Of a stretch of 64,000 bases of DNA, positions 10,750 to 22,174 are shown one piece after another. The translations under genes and the position numbers were made by a program. The stretch is from Manduca sexta. Taxonomy: Eukaryota; Arthropoda; Insecta; Lepidoptera; Sphingidae. Each line of letters starts with the position of its first letter. Position 1 is the stretch's first letter. The stretch is taken from the NCBI RefSeq assembly GCF_014839805.1, contig NC_051120.1, positions 7,440,001 to 7,504,000 on the forward strand, in the 5' to 3' direction. A model generated the notes under the pieces. That model did no database searches. It was given only the letters and a program-made list of their open reading frames with translations, and was not told where the DNA came from.

Positions 10750-10992
10750 TTTTTTTATATGTGCACGTCAGTGACTCCTCTGAACCTAACTAAGTAGAGT
10801 GTGGTCCAATAGAATGTCGACTGACGAGAGATGATTACCCCTCGACAGTCGACATAATTATGTCGGCTTGTCGGAACCGGATATACACGGGCTAATCCCG
10901 GAACGCGATACACTGACGTAAGCCACTATAGCGAGTTTTACTTAATACCTTGTGTACGGTGAGCGCTATCCGGACGGATATAAATTATCTAT
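10750..10992 (-). repeat. LINE-like 3' end, family E
   Basis: Starts with a T-rich run (the A-tail on the minus strand). It contains 'gtcgactgacgagagatgat', 'cccctcgacagtcgacataa' and the distal 'gctatccggacggatataaa'. Confidence 0.7.
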
Positions 10993-11057
10993 ATTTAATT
11001 ACATTAAGATAATATTATTATGATCATATGTTCAGTTTGCTAGGCATATAGATGTAA

Positions 11058-11162
11058 AATCGTTGGGGTCTTAGGTTCAATGACGTGATCGATATATTGA
11101 ATGTGAATTTACGGTTCCATTCTGCCTATCCTTTTCGAAGTATAAGCGTGAGCTTACGACTA
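11058..11162 (+). repeat. decayed SINE C fragment
   Basis: 'ggggtcttaggttcaatg' followed by 'ttctgcctatccttttcg' matches the order of family C with a large internal deletion. Confidence 0.4.
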
Positions 11163-12404
11163 CACACGTACCAGTTCAAAACATATAGTCCTTGAATTCT
11201 CAAAATAATATTACACACTAGTGATATTAAAGTAATAAAATCTCTACAAACTTAATATGGATTATCAGAAAATTTATAAGGGTGAATGGCAGTAATAAAA
11301 AGAAATTTGTAGTGACCTAAAAATCTAGACCTACTTGGCATTCGCTAGACATTCGCGTAGTGTCCGAGATTATCTTCATAATTTGATGTTTTAAATCACT
11401 ACAACTTTCAACGTCATTTTGAAGTTTATTGCCTTGACTATAAGAACTTAGTCCACTAGATTAATGTTGAGTGTGAAATCTACTTTAGCTGCGTGCAATT
11501 TTAAATGACCTTTTTTATCATAAAGCTAAATATGCTGTATTTATTTCTAGAACGACATACACAATATTTCATAGTTGTTGCTATGGTTAAGAGCCAGTTT
11601 TATGAAACAAAAATAAAAAAATCTAACATTACTAATAATAAACAATTAAATATTTTTTATTTAAAGACTTAAATAAATGTAACATAAATACGTTCTAAAT
11701 AATATATTTAATTTTTAGAGAAGATTATTAAAAAATCCACAGACAATCCAAACGTCTCAGTTGAAACGTCAAATTTGAAAAAGGAAGATAAAAATTGCCG
11801 CCATTTTTCGTAAGCATATTTGTTCGGCAACTCATAAAACTTGACTTAGAACCGCACTACTGATCCTCTCCAAAGATATTGCCCCCGCAGATATTGAAAA
11901 TCTGAGTTGTATGCAACCCTTCCATATTTGGAGATCTCTTCATGTGAACGGAGGTAACCCTAGCAAAATTGAAAGCCATCGGCTGAGTTCGGATGATGTG
12001 AAATTGGCGCCAATTTGATACAGTAGGGTTTAGATGGGAATAGTGACGGATTATTTTTTATTGAATATAAATAAGACGGGCTAGTTGCTCGCTAAGAATG
12101 GATAGTAAGAATACTTCCTCGAACAAACGTAATATAAAAAATACAAATGTAAATTAGGGATAAAATTCTGTTTGGAGGAATGTGTGATGCTTCCTTGTAA
12201 TCTTTGTTTCTGTATTTTTTTCTCCGAATAAGCAGTTATAATGAATATTGCATATTAATTCCAAGATGTCATGTTTTTAATTCTATTTAACTAAGTTATT
12301 ATTAAATCAAATAAGCAATACAATTATAATATTTTAATGGCAGTTATTTGAATAATCCATTTAAAAATAATAATTTATCATGTTTAACGAATGTATTATA
12401 TTCT
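11163..12404. other. unannotated 1.2 kb
   Basis: Nothing recognised. 11760-12040 is richer in GC than its surroundings but has no open frame or shared repeat. Confidence 0.45.
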
Positions 12405-12409
12405 TCTCC

Positions 12410-12500
12410 CGCGGTTTCGAAGACTTAGCAGCCTTCGTGGTCACGTGGTCACTTCATTTACCACCAGGTGCAGTGGAGCAACTCCGTGTGCCTGTATAAA
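12410..12500 (+). repeat. joined fragments of families F and E
   Basis: 12410-12450 matches the centre of family F ('ggtttcgaagactt', 'gtggtcac'). 12458-12500 matches the distal end of E ('taccaccaggtgcagtgg', then an A-rich tail). Two old elements are abutted. Confidence 0.5.
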
Positions 12501-13120
12501 CAAAAAACAATTACAGATTACATTTTAGGAAGCACTTAAGTACATATTTTAATTAAAAGTAATTAAAATACTGCCCAACCATGAAAAAGTGAAGGTTTAT
12601 ATTTCTTTTTTGCGGAAATACATGTTTCTTAAATCTTTAATTCAGAAACGACTCACACGGACAGAGTCGAGAGCATAAACTAGTAAAAAATAACACATGA
12701 ACCTGACGTGCATTCATAAATATTTCGACCATTAAGCGGATCCAATTTCCTTAACGTAATATTATTTCTGATTACAATTTGTTGATGTATCGCCTCGTGG
12801 TAATCATGAATCCCATTAAACTTCTCCTTTGTGGACATAATATGTATTTTTAGACCACACTCAAAATAATTATGTGTGTTTCGATTAAATTGGAACAAGA
12901 GCTATTTTGAAGTGTACCGAAATTTCACGGATTTAAACATACAGCATAGTTTGGTTTGGTACAAAAGTTTGGTTAGTTGCGGCTTTGTGTCCTTCTACCG
13001 CTAAGCCGCATTATCCAAGCGTGTTTAATACTCGTTTAAAGAAATTTGTAGCAAGGTTAATTATTAAATAAAAGTGTCTTAACTATCTACGCCTATGTAA
13101 CGCATCCATCATTGTTTAGT
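12501..13120. other. nothing recognised
   Basis: AT-rich; a 72-residue minus-strand frame at 12680-12898 is not recognisable. Confidence 0.4.
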
Positions 13121-13264
13121 ACTGGCGAAAAGTGATATATTTTGAAAGGGAACCCAACCCAACATAGCTACCAATATGCATAAGTGCAGTCTACAAATCG
13201 TTCTAATGATAATTAGATTCTAGGTAAACGGAAACCGGCAGGAATCGACTTATGACCTTTCGCA
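13121..13264 (-). repeat. TIR miniature element, family R
   Basis: Matches, in reverse orientation, the elements at 35016-35175 and 59043-59199, including 'tgataattagattcta' and 'aaatcgttctaa'. One end ('ctggcgaaaagtg') keeps the R terminus; the other ('gacctttcgc') is eroded. Confidence 0.6.
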
Positions 13265-13721
13265 AATGTTGTTTAGATATTATGGGCACTAGAGATCACT
13301 AAATAAATTACTCACTTTTTTGTTTGACAGCCTGTAAAAAACTTACAAGACGTTCTAAAAATCACACATCATCATCTGTTCTAAACAAAAAACAAACTGC
13401 ATTACGATTAATCACTGTTCCAAAAAGGCGGACGAAAACAACGCTATCAAACTTCCACCACGAGTTGACTTAACATTTTCATATTTTGTTGTTAATAATT
13501 TTCATTAAAACTTGTTTCATCCACACGTCGCTTCTTGGAGTTAATTAAAAACTGATGCTGGGAGCGAGAAACCTCTAATTGTGCATACTATGTGCGCGGA
13601 ACGGTAAATTTACAACACTTCACGCTCTTGTTTACAGTTGGCTTTCATTTTTAGAGTTCCGTATAATAAAGAGAAGGTTTTTAATCAATGCTATTTGTCT
13701 GCAAGTTTGACGAGTATAAGT
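13265..13721. other. nothing recognised
   Basis: No supported feature. Confidence 0.4.
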
Positions 13722-13830
13722 ACATATTGATTTTTTATGTTTACGCGAATATTAAACATTGAAATAAAAGAGGAACTTCAGTCCCCCCCGTGACCATGAA
13801 AGCTACAAAGTCTTCGAACATGTTTGTAAG
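13722..13830. repeat. foldback-type repeat F, deleted copy
   Basis: One terminal segment ('tttatgtttacgcgaatatt') is followed after a short gap by the central 'gtgaccatgaaagctacaaa', the arrangement seen more completely at 44640 and 53995. Confidence 0.55.
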
Positions 13831-14529
13831 CATTGTTAGGATAAAAATATTGTAGTGATGGTATTTGTGATGCTTTTTGCAATTAAAATTACAGAGCATT
13901 GCAGACTGAGGCAGTTGGTCATTGACAATCGTATAAATTAGTTGGTTGGTGAAATGTTAATAAACTTACTGTAATCAGTGATATTTCTTTTATTTTAATC
14001 AAAATCGTTTCAGTTCTACTTTAATTATTTATAATTAACAAGTGAACTATAATATAATTGTATTATATGTTATTAGCCTGCAAGTCACCCGACAAGTAAA
14101 TAAATAAGTACCCTAAGAATTATAAAAGATCTATTTAGGCTAACGGGAGAAAAGAAACAAAATTACAAAAACGTGTCATAGAGTTCATATCAACAAGTAA
14201 TATTAAACCTAATGCTTTACTGAACCCTTACGCTAGTCCGACTCGCCACTTCCCCGTTTTTTCTGTCATATATGATGGTTTTAATTTCGTGTTGTCTTTT
14301 TCCGTCGTACAGTCGAGTTATTATTCTGCTTTATGGATCGTTAGCCACGTATCTATGGCTTTATTACTGCGCTGGTTGTACTAATTTAATAGCTTGATGC
14401 AGCTCCTTTTACCCAACTGCACGACGTGCAAATAGCTCGCCTGATAACAGTAATGTCATTCATAATTTCGAATGGGAAAGCTCCGTTTTTTCAATGCATC
14501 TGTTATACTGAGAAGTTACTTAAGTCAAT
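13831..14529. other. nothing recognised
   Basis: A short 'gctcgcctgataacagtaa' piece near 14425 resembles LINE tails but is too short to assign. Confidence 0.4.
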
Positions 14530-14822
14530 GTAGTAATAATATCAGTCCTGTATTAAATACTTCTGGGCACCGACCGCCTCTACTACTGAGAAGGATTAAG
14601 CCTTTGTCCACCACGCCGGCCTGGTGCGGATTGGTAGATTTCATACATCCTCAAAATACCTATAGAGAATTACTCAGGTATGCAGGCTTCCTCACGATGT
14701 TTTCCTTCACCGTCTAAATAGGCGTAATTCACAAAGAATACGCACAGATCTTTAGAAAAGTCAAAGGTGTGTGCCTTTGGTATTTGAACCTGCGAATAAA
14801 GGAATATTCGTCCGCATTTATT
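14530..14822 (-). repeat. SINE family A, head truncated
   Basis: Contains 'gttttccttcaccgt' and 'taatatcagtcctgtatt' in minus orientation. The match fades after the 'ggtatttgaacctgcg' B-box region, so the tRNA head is lost. The 81-residue plus-strand frame here is repeat sequence. Confidence 0.75.
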
Positions 14823-15081
14823 CACAAAGGTAAATAATCTAAATACGGTTAAACAATTAAGTCCTCAACTACCGACCGTTGTTCATGATGTCAAGGCCGT
14901 GTTTTATAGCCTTCGTGAGGAATAAATAAAGGGTTGTCTTCCTGCTATCGATTCAGAATTAGTTAACCTACACACTCTATAATATTAAAATTAGTTTAAA
15001 CCAAATCAGGTTTTTATAGCTATATTATCATCAGGCAACGTGTTTAATCCAAAACATATTGATGTAAGTTAATCATCAGAG
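14823..15081. other. nothing recognised
   Basis: AT-rich spacer. Confidence 0.4.
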
Positions 15082-15324
15082 CTGGTGGTACGATATATTT
15101 TATATCCTATCGGATAACGACCAGCGTGCATAAGGTGTTAAAACTCACCACAGTAGCCCTCCTAAGTATGGCGCGTTCCAGAATCAGCCTATGTATATCC
15201 GGTTCCAACAGGCCGGCATAATTATGTCGACCGTGGTAATCATCTCAGTCGACATTGTATAGGACTCCACTCCACTTTCCATCAGGTGTAGTAAGGTCAC
15301 TTTGTCGTACCCGTTTAAAAAAGA
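15082..15324 (+). repeat. LINE-like 3' end, family E
   Basis: Runs from 'ctggtggtacgatatatttt' to 'cgtacccgtttaaaaaag'. Nearly as long as the copy at 3894 and in the same orientation. Confidence 0.7.
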
Positions 15325-15887
15325 ATACCAAAGCAACGCCTCCGAACTTCAATCAAAATTAAAGTTGATATTGGAAAAGTTTCCCGGTCAAGATTGATGC
15401 TTTACGGCGGTACAAACGACTCACTTGTAAGAAATCGACCGAGATAACCCGGCCGGTTTAGGCCGTGAAAAAGTTTATTTGAAACATCTAGAATGTTCCA
15501 CCACTCTCGGCGAATCTTGTCGCATTAGTCTTCATTTGGCTTGGTCCTCGAATTGTGTAAGGATTTGGTCGTGTGGTGCGTTTTATTCTTAAGGTTAAAT
15601 TACGACTAAACTTGGTGATTCAGTGTAGAAAGTTTCTGTCACGAAATGGCTTCTTGTACCTGAAAAGATATAGCGTAGGATGCCTCTTTCCCATTTAGTA
15701 AGCACAGATGTTATTACACCTGTATACGAAACATTATATAAGGGAACTTGTGATATATAAAAACTTTATTTTCTCGAAAACATATAGCGGTTGTGGAGAA
15801 ATGTGGATCGTTCAGAAACGTGTTCTTAATAGTATTATATCTACTATTATGTCAGTTCATAGACCGTTAAGTACTATGGGTAATAAA
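15325..15887. other. nothing recognised
   Basis: 15470-15660 has moderate GC but no repeat match in the window; a 78-residue frame follows without recognisable features. Confidence 0.4.
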
Positions 15888-16245
15888 TGCTTGGGTGGCG
15901 TAATGTTAAAGCGTACAAGAGACGAGTACAACTACCGCGCTTAGATCCTGGGTTAAAATGTCGGTTTGGGCGCAAAAATAATAGTGACTGGGTTTTCTAT
16001 TTTAAAAATTACTCAGTCGCTGCTCAGAGCCAAGTTGGCGATGTGGTTTCCCCGTGCCTCGAAGAGCACGTAATGCTGTTAGTCCTGCGCCTGATATCTC
16101 TCCGGATGTCAGATTGTCGTCTCACCGGACTATGAAAGTGAAGGAACAGAGAGTGCATCTATGTATTGCGCGACACTTGTGTACTATAATATCTCTTTCA
16201 TACATGGTTGGTCATCGTCGCAGCGGTCGAAATTCGGGTATGAGT
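15888..16245 (+). repeat. tRNA-derived SINE, family G
   Basis: Head 'gggtggcgtaatg' with a decayed B box, then the G body ('gtctcaccggactatgaaag', 'tgaaggaacagagagtgca', 'actataatatctc') and 'cgaaattcgggta'. Three other copies share this body (22680, 26385, 29194). Confidence 0.75.
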
Positions 16246-16809
16246 ATTATTATTGGTAAATAGTATTATTGGTAATTGGCTGATGATGGACCAGGAATCC
16301 ATGCGACTTCATGATTGATTGCACGGAGATGCTGCCAGCGTACTCTTTGCAATAATCGGGGCTATGATTGTTGAATTATACCTTACAATGGTTACGGGGT
16401 TATTATTCGTAGTAATGCCAAGATATTTCCAAAATACATTTCAGCTTCTGAATACATTTTCTAAGTCTATTTAGTATAAAAACGAGCGAATCAGCGACAA
16501 CCGCAAAGCGGTATGCGTACATATTTCATAAATATCATATATGTGAAGTCCAGAAAGAGCACAGAATAACCGTATACAACAAGAAATATTGTACCAAATG
16601 TATGATATAAGATGGTGTGCGTGTTGTAAATATGTTCGGCCAACTCTTTTGTAATACTCATACAATTATTTTATGTGTGTACTCATTCGGTTAGTAAACG
16701 ATACACTAGTTATGCCCGCGACTTTGTCTTAAGGCCAACATAGTAATATTGACCATTTTTGTATAAGTTTGTGTTTGCGGTGAACCACGAGGATTAAATT
16801 CGGTTTCAT
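16246..16809. other. nothing recognised
   Basis: AT-rich spacer. Confidence 0.4.
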
Positions 16810-16810
16810 G

Positions 16811-16920
16811 TCGAGTAATCATCTCTCGTCAGTCGACATTCTATTGGACCCCACTCTACTTACCACCAGCGGCAGTGGGTCTCTTTGCCGTGCTCTTGGC
16901 CGTGCGTATGTAAAAAAAAA
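16811..16920 (+). repeat. 5'-truncated family E tail
   Basis: Only the last 110 bases remain, from 'gagtaatcatctctcgtcag' to the A-run at 16912-16920. Confidence 0.7.
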
Positions 16921-16989
16921 CATCTTATCATCAGGGACAATAACTCATCAATTTCATTTAATAAAGGTTTCAACATCTGATAAATTTTA

Positions 16990-17251
16990 AATGAAGCCAA
17001 CATACCAATAAGCGCGGGAATGAAACAGATAGGGGTAAATGGAATGCCATTTCCATGTTCGCTAGTACGGCGGTCAAATGCGCACCAAATCGAATTATGT
17101 GACAAATATAAACGCGAATACGGACATTCATTCACTACCTACTTTTATATGGTATTAGTAGGAATAGTCAGTTTGTTTTTAAATGGATTTTATGTTACAA
17201 TTACTGTTTATAAATGCGTTTATTGTTTTTTATTAGACAATGACGGAGTAA
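16990..17251 (+). pseudogene. orphan membrane-type ORF cut by a Helitron
   Basis: The frame is open from about 16984, with ATGs at 17020 and 17041, up to a Helitron at 17252. It encodes a charged segment (IELCDKYKREYGHSF) followed by one clear hydrophobic span (YMVLVGIVSLFLNGFYVTI). This layout is reminiscent of the C-terminal half of insect seven-helix chemosensory receptors, but I see no diagnostic signature and the resemblance is weak. Removing the Helitron leaves the frame open for about 19 more codons. A LINE E tail sits just upstream. It could be an exon relic of a receptor-like gene or a chance frame. Confidence 0.25.
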
Positions 17252-17439
17252 TCTACTATAATTGTGTAAAGAGGTAAGGTTTGTGAGTTTGTAAGCTTGT
17301 AGAGGCTCTGGAACTACTGAACTGATTCTATAAAATTCACTAATAGGAAGCTAATTAAATAAATTACTCCTGAATACTATAAGCTACTGTTTATCCCGGT
17401 AAGATTTTTGACACGCGCAAAGCCGCAAGCAAAAGCTAG
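17252..17439 (+). mobile_element. 188-bp Helitron-like element (L)
   Basis: Begins TC, ends 'gcaaaagCTAG' and sits between host A (17251) and T (17440), the rolling-circle Helitron signature. The subterminal 'cgcgcaaagccgcaagc' is imperfectly self-complementary. The same 3' end, reversed, occurs at 30150. It lacks coding capacity, so it is non-autonomous. Confidence 0.7.
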
Positions 17440-17949
17440 TATATCTATAATTTGTACAAAATTAAAAACAAGTTTTTTTCCTATTTAGTTTAATAGTGTC
17501 CGAAGTACCATGGTCAAAGCCGACATTTCAATTGATGTTTATTGTCGAGTAACCTACTAACAATCAAGCGACTTGTCATCCAATTGTATTAAAAACATTG
17601 GAAAGTCCACAAACCACTCTCGTACACATAAGGGGGAGATGGGGGCAAGTTCGCACTACCACTCTCGTATAATGGGCCGCAATAGCCGACTCCCCAAATG
17701 TCCCACTAACATGTAACATTTTTGCATTGTAAATGATATGTTACTGCACCAATTTAAATGTTATTTTTATTGCGTACATTTGGACGTAAATCGCCATTGT
17801 CCAATTAAAGTTGACCCGTCTAGTGCACAGCGTCATAAAGAAAAATGTAGCTGTATTTGTGACTATGCCGCTAAATAAGCAAAAAAAACATTGCATTAGT
17901 ATGAACTTATTACGTAAAGGGTATTCAGTGCATAATACCTGTAGATTTT
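17440..17949. other. nothing recognised
   Basis: Overlapping frames on both strands (17741-18016) are low in information and partly lie in repeat B. Confidence 0.4.
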
Positions 17950-18160
17950 TTACTGGTGGTAGGTCTGTCATATGTGACAGTCCGCCTGGGTAAGTACCAC
18001 CGCAATGACATCTCATGTCTCAGGATGGCGGGCGCAATAGTATACCAAACAATACTTTGTAATTCAACGTAATGTTATTTCTACTGTTTATGGGCGGTTG
18101 TATCGCTTACCATCAGGCGCACGGTAAGCTCGTCTTGTCATTCAAAGCAATAATAGTTTT
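17950..18160 (+). repeat. LINE-like 3' end, family B, internally deleted
   Basis: 'ttactggtggtaggtct', 'gtccgcctgggtaagtacca', then a jump to 'gacatctcatgtctcaggat' and the tail 'cattcaaagcaataat'. The middle (the 'gtagccagtgtaac' part) is missing. Confidence 0.7.
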
Positions 18161-18326
18161 CTTTTAAAATAATTACATTTGAATAATCTAAAAAATGCAT
18201 CATAAACTGGTTTCATTCATCTAATTTTAACATATACTTATTTAAATGAATGATTTTAGAAAATATTTATTTTTGAAACGGCGTTGAGAACAAATTTATT
18301 TTTGGGTATGATTTATTACCATGTGC
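18161..18326. other. nothing recognised
   Basis: AT-rich spacer. Confidence 0.4.
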
Positions 18327-18494
18327 GGCAAGCGCAGCGTTGGACGTCCACGTGCAAGGTGGACAGACGGCTTGATAAAGGTCGCAGGAACACGCTGGAT
18401 GCAGGCCGCTTTCGACAGGTCCATCTGGAAATCTTTGGGGGAGGCCTATGTGCAGCAGTGGACTTTATGTAGCTGATGATGATGATGATGATAT
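18327..18494 (+). repeat. RTE-clade LINE 3' end with intact C-terminal frame and (TGA)n tail
   Basis: The frame starting at 18327 reads 49 codons to TGA (18474-18476). It includes RARWTDGLIKVAGTRWMQAA and WKSLGEAYVQQWT, the conserved C-terminal end of RTE-type reverse-transcriptase polyproteins. A (TGA/GAT)n microsatellite follows directly to about 18493, as is usual for this clade. The rest of the element is absent because of 5' truncation. The frame is uninterrupted, so this is the youngest of four such tails here (others at 9893, 40448, 55498). Confidence 0.8.
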
Positions 18495-19149
18495 ATTAGT
18501 ACCCGAGTGGGAATACCCAATATTGCAACACTCACCAAACCTACCACCCAAAACAGCTTGTGAGGTCATGCACTCTTAGCATCTGGTATGCAAACAGTAA
18601 GACACTTCAGCATAATACTGGGGACTTTGCTAATATAAAACGGCTTTTGCTAGTTAACTTTATTTTTAAATTACATCTAATATCCTAGGGGAACTACTAA
18701 AATCATATTTATAATTCTAAAAGGGGCAGGTCAAGGGGCAGGAGCACCCTTAACCATCGAAAATATATGAGAAATTTCAATGTAGAAGAGACAAAGGAGG
18801 TGTGAGAAAATTGCATGTGGCACTCAATAGCCTCTGGCTACCCCTAAGGGAGGTTGTGAGTGTATAACTATATATATCCATCAGAACTAGTGGAATCCCT
18901 AAACACAAAACACAACTAACTAAAATATTTCTCTATTTAAATGTTGGAGTCACATCCGCAATCATAATAAAAACTGATGGCCGCATTACCCTAATTTACC
19001 CTAATCTCTCTCACGCGTATATCGGGTATTTCAGTTGGCACTATTCAAAGTAAATTAGCCAGATTTACTGATTCATTTCACTTGAGAGTAAGCAGATATT
19101 ACTATTTTATAAATAGAGCTTATTTAGATATGTACTTTTTATTTTATTT
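18495..19149. other. nothing recognised
   Basis: 18720-18830 contains a purine-rich tract ('aaggggcaggtcaaggggca'). No gene or shared repeat. Confidence 0.4.
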
Positions 19150-19220
19150 ATGTCGAGATGAGCAAGTAACTCGCCTGATGGTTAACGTAACGACTGACAA
19201 CAGCAACTACGCTTTACACT
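19150..19220. repeat. short Q fragment (LINE-tail-like)
   Basis: 'gatgagcaagtaactcgcct' is followed by 'gatggttaacgtaacg'. This resembles 39145-39200 and part of 44845-44890. Confidence 0.35.
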
Positions 19221-19764
19221 TCGTTTTAAGTTTTAGGCAAAGTCACTCACTCGTATTATACAAGTCTATAGAACTTTTTATTATGGTTTAACCAGTTTGC
19301 TCAAATAATTTTTCTTTCTATAAATGAGAACTTGTTGGCGTTTTGATACCTCAATTACGTATAAGTTTTCCATACAGTGATATATAAAAGAAAATAAATA
19401 AAAGACAGTCATCTTGATTACCAAAAATATAACATAGTCGTAGTGCATTCAGCTGAACACGGACAGTTTTTTGGAAAGAAGGTTCAAATTTCTTTTTCTC
19501 CAAATATATTTAATTTATTCCGACACCTACACCAAGCTGGTTAATATTAAAGCTACTGTATGTGATCATTTAATCATCTTTCAATTCAGACTGAAATAAA
19601 AGACGTTGTGTAAGCATAAAAGAAGATGACAATATATTAATAGAAATTAAAAACCCTTGGAAAAGGTCAAACGTTCGCAGGATAAATTCGGACTTAGTTC
19701 TAATAACGCTTCTAAAGCCAGTGCGATAAGGTCCACTAAACCAAGTAAACTTCCCGATTAGTGT
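19221..19764. other. nothing recognised
   Basis: No supported feature. Confidence 0.4.
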
Positions 19765-20375
19765 TAAGGGGCCGTTCAAGTATTATGTGATGCAATTTTT
19801 GAAGATTTTTGTACTCTATGTAACCCGCCGTAACGTTTTCCTCTATGCCCCCCCTCCAAAAGTTGCATAACTCTCAAGTGACTATCTTTTCTAATAGGTT
19901 TTCACAATTATGTTACGCAAAGAACCGGGAATCGCTAAAATACCTTTGTTATTGTCACTACATAGTATAAAACAAAGTCGCCTTCTCTGACCCTTTGTAT
20001 GTTTAAATCTTTAAAACTACGCAACGGATTTTGATGCGGTTTTTTTAAAAAATAGAGTGATTCAAGAGGAAGGTTTATATGTATAATAACATCCATTAAA
20101 TAGTGTAGAAATACTGTTATTTTGTTATGTTATACCCGTGCGAAGCCAGAGCGGGCCGCTATGTTTTTATATATAACGATCATAGTTTTTCTGTAGTGTA
20201 TTTAGTATCTGCATCGCACCCGTGCGAAGCCGGGGCGGGTCGATAGTTTTAAAATAAAAAAAACAATGTGACATAACGTTCCGTATGAATTCTCCCTCCC
20301 GCCCCTGTAACGCATCGTATCGTTTTACAAGATGCCCCTCCAAATTGCGTTACGTAATACTTGAACGGCCTCTAA
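19765..20375. mobile_element. TIR element J (605 bp) with TAA duplication, host of a Helitron
   Basis: The ends are inverted: left 'ggggccgttcaagtattatg', right 'cgtaatacttgaacggcctc'. Both sides carry a direct TAA (19765-19767 and 20373-20375), the 3-bp target style of PIF/Harbinger-like elements. There is no transposase frame. The C-tracts just inside each end ('gcccccc', 'gatgcccctcc') are shared by the two arms. An unrelated segment (19955-20246) sits inside. Confidence 0.65.
19955..20246 (+). mobile_element. Helitron-like element K nested in J
   Basis: Starts TC ('tcactacatagtataaaac') and ends in a GC-rich hairpin-like 3' end 'gcgaagccggggcgggtcg' followed by ATAG, one change from CTAG, then T. 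A second similar end ('gcgaagccagagcgggccg', 20141-20159) lies 84 bases upstream, so two Helitron termini are in tandem. A reversed copy is at 62965. Confidence 0.55.
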
Positions 20376-21017
20376 GAGCGAAATCTACCTTTACTTCACT
20401 GCACACAGCTATTGGTCTCATCACCTATATGGGATGGGGCAAAAAGAAACGGCGTCATCGCTAATGTAGCTAAAACTAAAAAATACTGTAGCTACGTGGT
20501 ATTTTTGAGTATACGATCTTACCACTTATCTGATCTTGGCCGAATGTAGCTACGGTAATAAATGATGGTAAGTCTTATATAATGGCTGACAAAAGCACTA
20601 GATGATACAATCATAGTGCCTCAGGGACAAACAAAACTGCAGTTTTACGGAACAGAAGGACATGTATTTATTAAAAAGAACAATCAACTACTTACTACTA
20701 AATGGTGACGGGCAAGATCAATGCGGCGCCAGCGCATCGTACTTACCTAGTTATACTTATGTGACACGGAACATTGAACGGCGCGGTATAATAAATACAG
20801 CTATAGCTAGGCACACTCTCGCAACTTCGTGTATTATCAACAAATCAATACCAATGATATATGACCTAGATTGTTACTATACTGAAACCTAACTTAAACT
20901 ACATTGGTTAATTACATACAACAATAAGTACAAACTAAGATTGATTGTAACAACTTTTCGCCCGAACTACACGAAATGATCGTGGTTTATACATATACAT
21001 TAATGTACACACTTACG
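20376..21017. other. nothing recognised
   Basis: A 76-residue frame at 20662-20892 has no recognisable domain. Confidence 0.4.
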
Positions 21018-21224
21018 CTTTTTATTCCTGAAAGGGTAGGCAGAGGTGCAACTAATTTACATTTTCTACCGTATGTATTCCGTCACATGATGTGATAGGT
21101 GAGTCTATCGCCATATCAGGAACAAATTACAAACGACGAGCTAATACTGAGTAGAAAAACCCAATATCACTTTACCCGACTCGGGGATCGAACCGGAGAC
21201 TCCAGCCGTGCAGTCTTATTGTAA
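21018..21224 (-). repeat. SINE family C
   Basis: Minus-strand copy from 'gggatcgaaccggagactcc' (B box region, 21184 on) to 'aagggtaggcagaggtgcaa'. The head beyond 'gcagtcttattgtaac' is eroded. Confidence 0.75.
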
Positions 21225-21480
21225 CGTAATTGACCCCCAAATACACGCCCATGCACGGGGGGCCATTGTCGCGGCCCTAGGCACACAGGTCAGTGTGTAT
21301 ACCTCATGGTTGCCAAATCACATTAAAGCCTATGAGGGTCCGCGATCATTTCTCGGCCTTCTCCGTTTCTTCCATCCTAAGAGGGTTCCTTCCATTTCAC
21401 CCACACTTACTTCCTCTAAGTCCCTGCAGTTGCTAAGCCAAGGGATTCCAGTATCTCATTAGCAGGTTTCCGCCGATGTT
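21225..21480. other. GC-richer segment, unassigned
   Basis: This 250-bp block is markedly richer in G+C than its flanks and carries an 84-residue frame on the plus strand. On the minus strand, broken frames with G/P-rich composition suggest a decayed transposon coding region, but no domain is legible. Confidence 0.25.
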
Positions 21481-22021
21481 GATTGCAGGGTGCAATACAC
21501 AAAAAGAAATACGAGTATGCTAGCGAAGTAGTCAATAAAATAATGTATTATCACATTTGTTTATAAATAACAAACATATGTATATGATAGTATGTATACC
21601 ATCACGCCTATTACACAACACGATACACCAAAAAATGCAAATAAAATGCAACTGAATAAATACTTCACGTTGATTTTGTCACCAACCTAAATTAAACATT
21701 AGTCAGTATATTTTATTACAAGCTTTTATTTTATTTGCAATGTTTATTTATTTTATTTGAGTGGCTCACAGCTCTCAATAACTAACAAATATAGGACGAT
21801 ATGAACACATTATTTCCATATATTATGTATGTCTGTATGGATATTACTTATAATCCAATAATTGTGTAACTTGTTGTTGACAAAAAAAAATCGCGACAAG
21901 CTATTATCTCTACATAATATATAACAAAGAGTGATGCAATTGAATGTTCATTTTTCCTTTTAAAGGATTTAAATAAGGCTTGTTCTTAAAAATGTCTTTT
22001 ACTTTGGCAGTCTTCGCGTCT
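21481..22021. other. nothing recognised
   Basis: Strongly AT-rich. Confidence 0.4.
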
Positions 22022-22174
22022 TCGGTTCTTTGGAGACGAGGGATCCCCCCGTAACCATGAAAGCTGCAAAGTCTTCAAAATGCCGGGAGAAAATTATAAC
22101 ATAAAATCCGTTAAATAGTTCTATTTCAATTTGTATTATTCGCGCACATGTAAGAAATCATATGTTTTTTACTA
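22022..22174. repeat. foldback-type repeat F, right half
   Basis: 'ccgtaaccatgaaagctgca', 'aaagtcttcaaaatgccggg', then 'ctatttcaatttgtattatt' and 'catgtaagaaatcat'. It matches the right arm of the copies at 35885 and 44640. Confidence 0.6.

Noticed and set aside
17020..17277. Plus-strand ORF ending at an apparent exon donor GTAAGG
   Set aside because: The donor and last codons lie inside the 5' end of the Helitron at 17252, so they are not evidence of a host exon. The upstream part is kept only as a weak candidate.
21208..21462. 84-residue ORF in a GC-rich block
   Set aside because: No recognisable domain on either strand; more likely decayed transposon coding DNA, listed only as unassigned.
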